Shown piece by piece: positions 17,341 to 25,407 of a stretch of 64,000 nt of DNA (position 1 is the first letter of the stretch; each line of letters starts with the position of its first letter). The notes below the pieces were generated by a model that had not been told where the DNA came from, searched no databases, and saw nothing but the letters and a program-made list of their open reading frames with translations. Made by a program: the position numbers and the translations under genes. Source of the DNA: SAR324 cluster bacterium (GTDB lineage: Bacteria; SAR324; XYD2-FULL-50-16); assembly GCA_028282885.1 (NCBI GenBank), contig JANQGX010000007.1, forward strand, positions 186,001-250,000. Direction: 5' to 3'.

Positions 17341-18201
17341 TCACCCTTTGGAAAACAGTCCCTGTGGTTTTAACATCAAAACAACAATCAAAAACGCAAA
17401 GGCAATAGAGTCCCGATCCAGGATGTTGCCCAGGTAAATCGTACCAACTGCTTCCGCTATGCCGATGGCCAGTGAAGCGATCAAGGTTCCCCTGACGTTA
17501 CCCAGCCCTCCCAGCACAATAATTGCCAATGCCTTGTAGCTTGGAACACTTCCCATGGTGGGTTCAACCAGGTTGTTTAACAATGCCACCATTGAACCGG
17601 CAGCGGCAGCCATCATTGAACCGATGAAGAAGTTCAGATAGCGAACCTTGATAACATCCACTCCAAATGATTCTGCCATTTCCGGGTCGGTAACCGTAGC
17701 TCGCCAGGCTATTCCGATCCGACTGTATTTGGTGAACAGGGAAAGCCCCGCAATCAAGCCAATGGCCAGGACTATTGAGGCGATTTCACATTGTCTGAGA
17801 TAAATACCCAAAAAAACGACTGTGTCCTGGAGAGGGGGAGCTGAAAAAGTGAGCCCGTAAGCTCCAAAAATAATGCGGAAGATCTCTTCCATGGCAATGA
17901 ACAGCCCAATCGAAGCGATCAGTGCCACAAAAGGCGCTTTATCAAGCAGGGGCTGGTAGAAGATACGATAAACCACCATACCAATAATCCCGACAATTAT
18001 CATGGAACATGTCAGGGCCAGACCAAAACTGCCGCTTGCATTGGTAATCAGAATCGCGCAATACCCTCCCAATGCGTATAAACCGGCATGGGCTACATGA
18101 AGAATACGCAGCAGCCCATATACAAGGGTAAGCCCAATGGCAATTAGTGCGTAAATTCCTCCTTGAATCAGCCCCTGGACCAGTAATTCAAAAATAAACA
18201 T
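17341..18201 (-). CDS. livH: Branched-chain amino acid-type ABC transporter permease LivH
   Basis: Inner-membrane permease of 286 residues. The LivH pattern is clear: LVQGLIQGGIYALIAIGLTL at the N terminus, GLLRILHVAHAGLYALGGY, the cytoplasmic loop WRATVTDPEMAESFGVDVIKVRYL and VLGGLGNVRGTLIASLAIGI. The gene begins 61 bp downstream of the periplasmic binding protein gene and is followed directly by livM. The N-terminal HVAHAG replaces the common NFAHGE, a mild deviation that may reflect a non-amino-acid substrate. Confidence 0.93.
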   Translation of the reverse strand: MFIFELLVQGLIQGGIYALIAIGLTLVYGLLRILHVAHAGLYALGGYCAILITNASGSFGLALTCSMIIVGIIGMVVYRIFYQPLLDKAPFVALIASIGLFIAMEEIFRIIFGAYGLTFSAPPLQDTVVFLGIYLRQCEIASIVLAIGLIAGLSLFTKYSRIGIAWRATVTDPEMAESFGVDVIKVRYLNFFIGSMMAAAAGSMVALLNNLVEPTMGSVPSYKALAIIVLGGLGNVRGTLIASLAIGIAEAVGTIYLGNILDRDSIAFAFLIVVLMLKPQGLFSKG

Positions 18202-18262
18202 TATTCAGGTGTTTTTAATAGTGAATTCAATGGTTGATCAACCCAATAGCCAGGCAATCATC

Positions 18263-19417
18263 CTACTTAGTGGGTGGTGCCAGTAAAACAGGATCGTGAA
18301 TGATTGAATGTCTGCGAAAATCTCCATCCCGCACTACCTGTACCTGGACATCCTTTATGACTTCTCCCAGGGCATTGAATGAAATGATTCCGGTTGAAGC
18401 AGGAACTTCGGATTTCGCGATGGCATCACGAATGGCTTTTCTGTCCGGACTTCCGGCTTTTGCAATAGCAACCGCCGCAACTTTCACTGCAGTATGAGCT
18501 GAAGCGGCAACCATATCCACTTTATGGTTAAACTTCTTTTCAAATTGCATTATAAAATCCTTCGCTTCCGGATCATCAGAATCACGATCCAGAGAGGTGG
18601 TAATAATAATCCCTTCCGCGGATTTTCCGGCGATTTTAATAAAGGTATCGGAATCATACCCTTCCTGACCGATGATTGGAACAGTAACCCCGGCTGCACG
18701 CAGTTGGCTGACTAGCGGCCCGGCCGTAAAGAAATAACCGGTGGCATAAATCACATCGGGACGGTCTGCCCGAACACGGGCGACAATAGCTCCAAATTGT
18801 CGGTCTTTGATGGAGTACTGGTATTCGTTCAGAATTTTTACCCCAAAATCACCAGCTTTCTCTTTGAATCCTGCCGCAAGCGATTTGCCGAAATCGTTGT
18901 TTAAAGTGATCAGAACCGCTTTCTTTTTTCCAAGTGATTGTCCCACCAGTTTGGCCCCGGCTCGACCCTGCACCTCACCGACAAAAGAGGTTCTGAAAAC
19001 GTATTCACCAGCCCTGGTGATATCCGGGTGTATCGCATAGGCTGCGATATATGGAACCTTGGCTGATTGATATACTCCTGCGGCAGCCCGGGATGCACCA
19101 GAATAACTGCCGGAAACACCAACAACCACCTTATCTTTTTCAATCAGTTTGGTTGCTATCGGAACCGAATGCTTTGGCGATGCCTGATCATCGTAAACCA
19201 CCAACTCAATCATTTTCCCCAGAACTCCTCCGGCATCATTAACCTGCTCAGCCGCCAATTTCGCGCCGTTTAGAGCAGATTTACCATCCGACGCAGCAAA
19301 GCCGGTAAGAGGAACATTGATTCCGATTTTGATTGTATCCGCAGCAAAGAGGGTTAGAGCAAAACAGGAAGTCACAAACACCGAAAACAGACAAGATATG
19401 ATTGATTTGATTTTCAT
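18263..19417 (-). CDS. Periplasmic substrate-binding protein of the Liv-type ABC transporter
   Basis: Leu/Ile/Val-binding-protein-like periplasmic receptor of 384 residues. A signal peptide (residues 1 to about 25, SCLFSVFVTSCFALTLFA) is followed by DTIKIGINVPLTGFAASDGKSALNGAKLAAEQVNDAGG, the standard type I fold start. Later landmarks are VVGVSGSYSGASRAAAGVY, NDFGKSLAAGFKEKAGDFG, DVIYATGYFFTAGPLVSQLRAAG and IIGQEGYDSDTF. The ATG at 19417 follows GAAGGGAAA. It is the first gene of the liv-type operon. Binding-pocket residues cannot be assigned to a ligand by eye. Confidence 0.92.
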   Translation of the reverse strand: MKIKSIISCLFSVFVTSCFALTLFAADTIKIGINVPLTGFAASDGKSALNGAKLAAEQVNDAGGVLGKMIELVVYDDQASPKHSVPIATKLIEKDKVVVGVSGSYSGASRAAAGVYQSAKVPYIAAYAIHPDITRAGEYVFRTSFVGEVQGRAGAKLVGQSLGKKKAVLITLNNDFGKSLAAGFKEKAGDFGVKILNEYQYSIKDRQFGAIVARVRADRPDVIYATGYFFTAGPLVSQLRAAGVTVPIIGQEGYDSDTFIKIAGKSAEGIIITTSLDRDSDDPEAKDFIMQFEKKFNHKVDMVAASAHTAVKVAAVAIAKAGSPDRKAIRDAIAKSEVPASTGIISFNALGEVIKDVQVQVVRDGDFRRHSIIHDPVLLAPPTK

Positions 19418-19762
19418 TTTGATTTCCCTTCATTTAAAGTTTTGAAATCCGTCAACAACAAGAGACTTACTGCCATTGATGAAACAAAAACTCCGCAGTG
19501 CAATTCCTCAACCCGGTATCAACAGTCTCCTTTTTAATGAGAATGTTTTGTGAGGAGCAATAGTATCAACTCTTTACAACCTTTTTACGGGAGATCCTAA
19601 TTTTATTACTTGAATGGTAGGATTTTTCCTTGAACGGAACATCATCTTGTCGCTGAATGACTCCAAAGTCTTATATTTTCAGCCTGATATGATAATGAAC
19701 AGAGAATCTGAAAGGCTTACGGGATTTCCTTTATGGTGCTGTTTGAGGTGATATTGAGTCGG
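19418..19762. promoter_or_regulatory. Intergenic region upstream of the liv-type operon
   Basis: This 345-bp region lies between the 3' end of the LytTR regulator gene and the start of the liv-type operon, both on the minus strand, so it should hold the terminator of the former and the promoter of the latter. No strong hairpin with a T-run, operator palindrome or open frame was found. Confidence 0.4.
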
Positions 19763-20917
19763 TTATTTTTGGGGGATATAGAGTTGCGCCAGGAGTTTTC
19801 TTTTCGAACGGCTGATGGATAACTTCTCATTGTTGTTTCCCTTCATTTCGACCATAAAGGGCTCTTTACCCAGGCTGGCACTCTCTATCATATTGGGATT
19901 GATCAGGCTGGAACGATTGACCCTGAAAAAGAAGCCGGGATACTGCTCTTCGATATCCTTCAGGTTACCGTATGAAGTCCAGGACCGCCATTGGCTGTTT
20001 TGTATGTAGTAAAGATTAAAATAGTGTTCTTCTATGACGATATGCGAGATCTGATTGAGGGTAATCATCTGCTTTCGTTTATTCTCTTCAATTGTAAACG
20101 TTAACTCGGTGTCAATCTTACCGGTATAGGAAAGCAGGGCGAAATTCTGTTTCTCGATGATATCCATCTTCTCAAGCAAGGCGGATCTCAGTTTGTCCAG
20201 ATTGCCGGCCAATGTGCTGATTTCATCTTTTGTCTTCAGAATTTCCGCGTCATGAGAGGGTTCCTCCTCATCGTCGTCTTCTGTATCATCCACATCCAGG
20301 TTGAAATTTTCTACGGCCAGATTCAGTTGTTTCAATGGTCTCCCCACCAGAAAATAGCTGAACACCAGGAAAATACCCCACAAAGCGAGTGATTTAATCA
20401 CCGCATTAATCAATATTAGTGTGAAGCTATGCTTGATACGATTGATAACGACCGATGAACTGGAATAGATGGTTAGATTACCCAGGTACTTACCCCTTTG
20501 GGTACGCATCAGGAAGTCGATGCCGAACGGTTTTTCGGAGAGTATACTTTTTTTGTTATCAACCTCTCCCGATTCGTTGACCTCGATGGGGATATCATTT
20601 TCGCTTAGCACGATGCCCATAACTATTTCCGGAGATTCCTCCTCAACCACCCGGACCCCTGTTACAATGGATGTCTTCAACATACTGCTCATTACCAATC
20701 GGATATGTTCTTCATTCAATCCCCATAAAGCCTCGGATAGGATGGGATTGAAAGTTTCGTGGATTTTTTTAATTTCCTCGGTAATCTGGCTTTGGACATG
20801 ATTGTATTCAATAATGAGATGCGTCAGAGTGACAATCACGGCAACCAAAAGATAAAGCGAAAATGATCGTTTAAGAAGCCTAACAATGATTGAATTGGTT
20901 TCAAGTAAATCGGGCAT
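19763..20917 (-). CDS. Membrane-bound LytTR-type transcription regulator with periplasmic sensor
   Basis: One-component regulator of 384 residues. Hydrophobic helices at about 17-37 and 164-191 flank a periplasmic sensor domain of some 125 residues. A HAMP-like stretch follows (VGRPLKQLNLAVENFNL), then an acidic spacer (DVDDTEDDDEEE, about 208-219), a predicted coiled coil (about 226-258), and a C-terminal LytTR DNA-binding domain (about 283-380) with ISHIVIEEHYFNLYYIQ and FFRVNRSSLINPNMI. No histidine kinase or receiver domain is present, so signal and DNA binding would be in one membrane protein. The upstream neighbour on the same strand is a periplasmic solute-binding protein (97 bp away), which may present the ligand to it (inference). 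Confidence 0.85.
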   Translation of the reverse strand: MPDLLETNSIIVRLLKRSFSLYLLVAVIVTLTHLIIEYNHVQSQITEEIKKIHETFNPILSEALWGLNEEHIRLVMSSMLKTSIVTGVRVVEEESPEIVMGIVLSENDIPIEVNESGEVDNKKSILSEKPFGIDFLMRTQRGKYLGNLTIYSSSSVVINRIKHSFTLILINAVIKSLALWGIFLVFSYFLVGRPLKQLNLAVENFNLDVDDTEDDDEEEPSHDAEILKTKDEISTLAGNLDKLRSALLEKMDIIEKQNFALLSYTGKIDTELTFTIEENKRKQMITLNQISHIVIEEHYFNLYYIQNSQWRSWTSYGNLKDIEEQYPGFFFRVNRSSLINPNMIESASLGKEPFMVEMKGNNNEKLSISRSKRKLLAQLYIPQK

Positions 20918-21014
20918 GTCGGAGCTTATTAGAGTATTGAAATTTCGATAAAATTACGGCATTGTCCAGGCCGGAGTAAAAACTTTCGGTCCCCGGGCAA
21001 ATCATCTGCACATA

Positions 21015-21794
21015 TCAGAGATCTTTGGGATCTATATATTTTCCCAGGAATTCTTTGTAGTAGGTACGCCTTCCTCCAACTCTTTCAAATGCAATATCAT
21101 ATTTGTCACCTAAACCTGATGCTGATTTTCTGGAAAAAACGGTGTATATCGGGATCTTGGGCTCGGGTAAATAGACCAGTTTTATCTTGTCCAGGCTATC
21201 GTACTGTTTTGCCGCATAAATAATCGGAGGGGCCTCAACAACATACATGGCGTCGATACGCCTTTTCAGCAATTTTCGGATGTTTTGTGTGATCCAGTCC
21301 TTATGTGAGATATTACTCAGGTGAATACGTTTGTCTTTCATAAAAGGAGAAAGATAGCCTTGATGGTTGTAGCCTACATCCAAGTCAAGAATATCATCAA
21401 CTGTATATACCTGGTTAAGCGGATGACACCTGAGTAGAGCCAGAACGGGGCGCGAATCATATAACGATGATTGGGGGTATTGTGCAATCCGGGATCTTTC
21501 CGCATTTTTCGCAAATATGATACTGGCATCAATTTGCCCCTTCTTAAGCATTCGCAGTTGCCTCGGTACCGGTATTGGCTCAATCTCCCAGATAAAACTG
21601 ACACCCATCTCCTGCGCAATCCGCTGATTCAGAAAATCGAATGCAGCGCCTGACACCTCTTCAGTTTCATAATCATAAATGATATGCGGTGGCACCACAA
21701 AATATGAAATCGTAAACGATTTTGAAAAAAGACTATTGGGAGCAAATAAAAGTATAATTACGGACAAGAATCCCGGAAGTAAGATAGGTCTCAT
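21015..21794 (-). CDS. Periplasmic family-3 solute-binding protein, no transporter nearby
   Basis: Product of about 259 residues. From the ATG at 21794 a signal peptide is seen (LLPGFLSVIILLFAPNSLFS) and the mature part has the type II periplasmic fold of amino-acid-binding or sensor proteins: FTISYFVVPPHIIYDYETEEVSGAAFDFLNQRIAQEMG, then LKKGQIDASIIFAKNAERS and RRIDAMYVVEAPPIIYAA. No ABC permease or ATPase gene adjoins it. The next gene on the strand is the LytTR membrane regulator, so a role as a signalling co-receptor is plausible but inferred. An in-frame ATG at 21830 would add 12 residues before the signal. Confidence 0.82.
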   Translation of the reverse strand: MRPILLPGFLSVIILLFAPNSLFSKSFTISYFVVPPHIIYDYETEEVSGAAFDFLNQRIAQEMGVSFIWEIEPIPVPRQLRMLKKGQIDASIIFAKNAERSRIAQYPQSSLYDSRPVLALLRCHPLNQVYTVDDILDLDVGYNHQGYLSPFMKDKRIHLSNISHKDWITQNIRKLLKRRIDAMYVVEAPPIIYAAKQYDSLDKIKLVYLPEPKIPIYTVFSRKSASGLGDKYDIAFERVGGRRTYYKEFLGKYIDPKDL

Positions 21795-22269
21795 GGAAGT
21801 TTGAGGAATGAGAAATTTCACCTGTCCCAATCAATACGCTGACAGTATCCTGGATGACGTTTGGTATTGAGATTACAAAAAAAAAAGAAAATCAGCATTA
21901 CATTTCGAGTCAATTCCTCAGGAGACATGAATTCAGCACTTTCTTCCTCCAACTTGAGGAGGTGGAGTGGATAGGCAATAGCTTTCAGGTGTTTGGCACT
22001 GAACCGGGTACCGAAATATGTGAATGTCGTATCCGGCCGCGTTTTTTAGATTTGATTTTTGATCAGGAGAAAGTGGATAGATTTCATCAATCTTTTTTTC
22101 AATGAAACCTATTACCGGGGGGAGGCTGGCAGATCTCACCCATCGTCAAAAAAGAACCTTTGAGGAGTCCTGGTAAATTGACTATTAATACTGTGGAACT
22201 GATCGCATCTGCCGATGAGCCAAGCTGATCAGTTTAAAAAATCCCGAAATCTGTGTGATTTATCTAACT
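21795..22269. other. Intergenic region, no convincing gene
   Basis: A 475-bp stretch between the solute-binding protein gene and the TIGR04076-like gene. Short open frames exist on both strands (for example 21854-22105 plus, 83 codons) but none shows a good ribosome site or recognisable sequence. It contains the promoter for the minus-strand solute-binding protein. I see no RNA or repeat. Confidence 0.45.
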
Positions 22270-22752
22270 TTATCCTGTCACCCTTTCCAGTTTGAACACT
22301 ACCGGACGGATACCATCAGTACAGCAGGCAATTGTCTGACCTTTCTTTTTCATCCATCCTTCGTAATCTCCGTTTGACATCAACGTATTGATATCCATAT
22401 ATATGTCATGCCAGGCGTGTTCGCAAAAACCGGCAGGCTTATTGCCGTCTCCAAAATGATCGTAGACATATTGATGACCTTCCTTAAACACCGGACATGC
22501 CTCCACGGGATGAAGGCAGTATTCATCTGCCAGATCCTTGTGCAGGGTTGTTTTTAATACTGTTATCTGACATTTCATAATCCTGTTTCCCTGTTTTGAG
22601 ATTGAATCGTTAAGAGCCGGGGTGCTTTGCGTTGAACTACTTTGAGCGCTTTTTCCCTGTTTCGTGGCAGCCGATAGCCGAACGAAAAAAGAGATCGGAA
22701 CAATAGCCAACAGGGTTTTAAGAGCAAATCGCCTACCTTGATTGATTCCCAT
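22270..22752 (-). CDS. TIGR04076-like cysteine-rich protein with possible Tat export signal
   Basis: Product of 160 residues. Residues 1-30 look like an export signal with a twin arginine, GRRFALKTLLAIVPISFF, followed by a Ser/Thr/Gln-rich linker to about residue 58. The last 100 residues match the TIGR04076 family: MKCQITVLKTTLHKDLADEY, CPVFKEGHQYVY, GFCEHAWHDIY and CCTDGIRPVVFKLERV, with conserved cysteines that could bind metal. TIGR04076 proteins are usually near 90 residues and unexported, and an internal ATG begins the family domain, so two forms might be made. It is followed upstream by an 82-codon gene and an AraC regulator on the same strand. Function unknown. Confidence 0.75.
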   Translation of the reverse strand: MGINQGRRFALKTLLAIVPISFFVRLSAATKQGKSAQSSSTQSTPALNDSISKQGNRIMKCQITVLKTTLHKDLADEYCLHPVEACPVFKEGHQYVYDHFGDGNKPAGFCEHAWHDIYMDINTLMSNGDYEGWMKKKGQTIACCTDGIRPVVFKLERVTG

Positions 22753-22783
22753 ATCGTGCTCACAAAATTGGTATAAAAAAGTT

Positions 22784-23032
22784 TTACTGTTTCACCTGAT
22801 AATCCGGGCTCAACCAGTACTGATTACGAAGTCTTGCTGCTTTCCAGCGTCCCTGTTTGAACCAGAAGGTAAACAACAACCCCTTGAAAACCATTAACAG
22901 ACCAATAGCCTTCCGGACACCGCTGACTCCCAGGCTGACCTTGTAGACCAAAGTGACAATGCCCCGATTTATGGAGAGCGATGTCAAGTCATCGATATGA
23001 ATCTTTTTGTTGGCTTGTAGTTGATTAGCCAT
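22784..23032 (-). CDS. Small conserved-looking protein, function unknown
   Basis: An 82-residue frame from an ATG at 23032 with a modest AGAGC site. It has one moderately hydrophobic stretch (VRKAIGLLMVFKGLLFTFWF, about residues 39-58) and a basic C terminus. It is placed 31 bp upstream of the TIGR04076-like gene and 207 bp downstream of the AraC regulator, all on one strand, which argues for a real gene. I do not recognise the family. It could be a small membrane protein or a chance frame. Confidence 0.5.
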   Translation of the reverse strand: MANQLQANKKIHIDDLTSLSINRGIVTLVYKVSLGVSGVRKAIGLLMVFKGLLFTFWFKQGRWKAARLRNQYWLSPDYQVKQ

Positions 23033-23239
23033 AATAGCTCTGGGTTTTTCGTACTATCGATTCACGGAATCAACCCAGATTCTTTATTTCATGATGAATG
23101 ACCAAATCAACTCATCATAGAATTTGATGAAACATTTTTGGAACTTGGTGAATTATCGAACGATGGGGGACGAACGGAATTTTTAAACGCTTGTCGTTGT
23201 GTAATGTGAAAGAACTAAAGCAATTGAGTCGGTATCGAT

Positions 23240-24271
23240 CTATCCGATGGTAATAGATCGTCGGTAAGCGGCAGGGCGGACACCGAATACTTTTGAGAAT
23301 CTCCTGATGAAATGGCTGGTATCGCTGAACCCGGTTTCATGCGCTATCTCTGTGATGGACAGCTCTGTGTTCAACAACAATAACTTTGCCCTTTCCAGGC
23401 GATAAAAACGAAGATATTCAAAAACAGTTTTACCAAAGGTTTGACGAAATCCCTGGTTAAGTCTTGTATGGGTTAGATTAACTGTTTTCGCCAGTTCAAA
23501 TATCGTTGGGGGTGATTGAAACGTCTGGACCAAAACATCTTTTGCCATTTGGACTTTGTCTATCTCCCTGCGGGATAACGATTTGGAATGAAATGATGGC
23601 TTCGATGATAAATTTTCAAGATGAAGAGCCAGCATCTCCATCGCCTTCGCTTCCAGGAAGAGATTACGGGATATGCCCGTCAAAGAGCTCGAAAGTACCT
23701 GCATAACGACATCCCGAAGGTGATCTTTTACTTCGGAAAAGTAGAAGAAATGATTTCCCGTTGAACAGTCTATTAAGTCCAGGAATGTTTTTGGCAGCGA
23801 ATCTTCCTGGCTGCCCAGATAATCACTCAACATACGGGGATCGATATACAAGCCCACTGAAACAAGGGGATGATCGCCAAAAACCTGATGTCCAGTCGAT
23901 TTAGGGGAGTAAGTGATCAATGAGGTTCCGGAATTCACCTTGATGATTTTTTCCGAACCCTTGTCATTTTTCATATGGCATTGTGATAATCCCGAGAGAA
24001 CAACCCCTAACTCCAAAGGTGAATTGTCTATATCAAACCGATAGACAGGTTCTGGATTGGTGAGATTTTCAATAAACAAGCTCATGCCGGGTCGAATGGT
24101 GATCTCCTCTCGATGAAACCAGGCAGCTTCCTCCGACCACTCCAAGATCGGTTGATGGAAACCATTCCCATTTTGCCTGAGGGAGCCTTCGCCACTATCT
24201 TCAGATTCTGAAATATCATGCAGATCGATTTTCACTTCCACGGTAAATCCAGGCTCCCGGCTATTCAACAA
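23240..24271 (-). CDS. AraC family transcriptional regulator
   Basis: DNA-binding regulator of up to 343 residues. The C-terminal hundred residues carry two helix-turn-helix motifs: the first around PPTIFELAKTVNLTHTRLNQ and the second around LSITEIAHETGFSDTSHFIR, ending in RRFSKVFGVRPAAYRRS, the AraC signature. The N-terminal part (about 50-230) is a ligand-binding domain with LGVVLSGLSQCHM and STGHQVFGDHPLVSVGLYIDP, resembling PchR-type regulators. The start is uncertain: the longest frame begins at a TTG (24271); a GTG at 24241 is possible. Likely targets are its own gene and the two small genes downstream, which is a guess from position. Confidence 0.88.
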   Translation of the reverse strand: MLNSREPGFTVEVKIDLHDISESEDSGEGSLRQNGNGFHQPILEWSEEAAWFHREEITIRPGMSLFIENLTNPEPVYRFDIDNSPLELGVVLSGLSQCHMKNDKGSEKIIKVNSGTSLITYSPKSTGHQVFGDHPLVSVGLYIDPRMLSDYLGSQEDSLPKTFLDLIDCSTGNHFFYFSEVKDHLRDVVMQVLSSSLTGISRNLFLEAKAMEMLALHLENLSSKPSFHSKSLSRREIDKVQMAKDVLVQTFQSPPTIFELAKTVNLTHTRLNQGFRQTFGKTVFEYLRFYRLERAKLLLLNTELSITEIAHETGFSDTSHFIRRFSKVFGVRPAAYRRSITIG

Positions 24272-24456
24272 TGATCAATATATCGTTCGATAGCTTAATG
24301 ATTAATGAAGGATTATATCATACATGGATGTTAACCCATCACCCTGCCGTAATCAATTCCGGTAAAATATCAAGTGGGGGAATAACGGATTACAACTAAA
24401 GATGTTGCAGCCGATAAATCACTTCAAAATCAAATTTCTTAGCTTGATATCCGATA

Positions 24457-25167
24457 CTAACGAAACTTCTTCATGGTTCTGAAAATTCGATCGAGGTAGG
24501 CTTCTGTGCTGTGGGAACCGCATTTTTTCAGACCATCCAACCGAAAACCGGATCTGGCAAATTGTCGTCCTTTCCCTACTCCACAGAGATGAATAATGGA
24601 TGCAAGTTTCTGTTTGTTTCTCAAACTCGTATCGGCACTATTGGTATTCTTGAGAATTGCCCCTACATAGTGAGTCAATCGGGCGGAGGTCATCTCTATG
24701 GCGTGAGATGGCCAGAGCCTGGAATAAAACATATTGAACCAGCATGAATTGGGATTCAGGATGGGCCCGTCCAAAGCCACTTCATGTGAATGGATGCAAA
24801 ATCTCTTTGCGTCTTTGAAGGTTGGCTTTGTGTATTGGTAAAGGCCGGCCGAAGTCGAGGCGGGGGCATAGATGCGAAACGGGTCTGTGGTCAGTCTCCA
24901 TTTCCATTCAGGGATAATAACCGGATTACCGGCACTTTCCACCTGGGCGAGGGCAGCCAGGTATTTTGGAGTCGTGATTGGGGTCGAATGTTTTTCAAAT
25001 AGGTGTTTGTAATTCTGCCAGGTAGAAGCGGATGACTTGTATTGGCCGGATACAAAAAGGTTCAACAGGATCAACGGGTTATTGACCACCTGGTAAATCC
25101 AGTTGACACCAAACAGTACCCCCACAAATATAATGAACAGCGAAATAATCCTGATTTTCCTTTTCAT
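24457..25167 (-). CDS. Membrane-anchored lytic transglycosylase-like (SLT domain) protein
   Basis: Product of about 236 residues. A basic start and one hydrophobic helix (RIISLFIIFVGVLFGVNWIY) suggest anchoring in the inner membrane with a periplasmic domain. The SLT-type catalytic Glu is probably in YLAALAQVESAGNP, followed by the AGLYQYTKPTF segment that matches the G-x-x-Q-x-x-P/T-T motif of transglycosylases and by SARLTHYVGAIL. It may cut peptidoglycan. The in-frame TTG at 25227 would add 20 residues before the helix. It stands alone between the AraC gene and the nuo operon. Confidence 0.78.
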   Translation of the reverse strand: MKRKIRIISLFIIFVGVLFGVNWIYQVVNNPLILLNLFVSGQYKSSASTWQNYKHLFEKHSTPITTPKYLAALAQVESAGNPVIIPEWKWRLTTDPFRIYAPASTSAGLYQYTKPTFKDAKRFCIHSHEVALDGPILNPNSCWFNMFYSRLWPSHAIEMTSARLTHYVGAILKNTNSADTSLRNKQKLASIIHLCGVGKGRQFARSGFRLDGLKKCGSHSTEAYLDRIFRTMKKFR

Positions 25168-25407
25168 GCCGGACAGCAGGTTTTTCTCTCCAAACCGGAC
25201 TTGTTTTGAAATATCAATTGAAAACAACAGCAGTTTATCATATCAGACTATCTAAAGAAAGGAGTCTTGGAGAGGGATGTCACATTGCTATCAGGATCTG
25301 ACAGCCATCATGGGGATACGTTCCTGTCCCTCACAAGGAGAAAAGGTATGAGAAACAGAGAACGGATTTATATGAGTTGAAACAAGGAGTTCAACGGGCA
25401 GCAACAG

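Noticed and set aside
21854..22105. 83-codon plus-strand frame
   Set aside because: No ribosome site, no recognisable sequence, and an equally long frame exists on the opposite strand.
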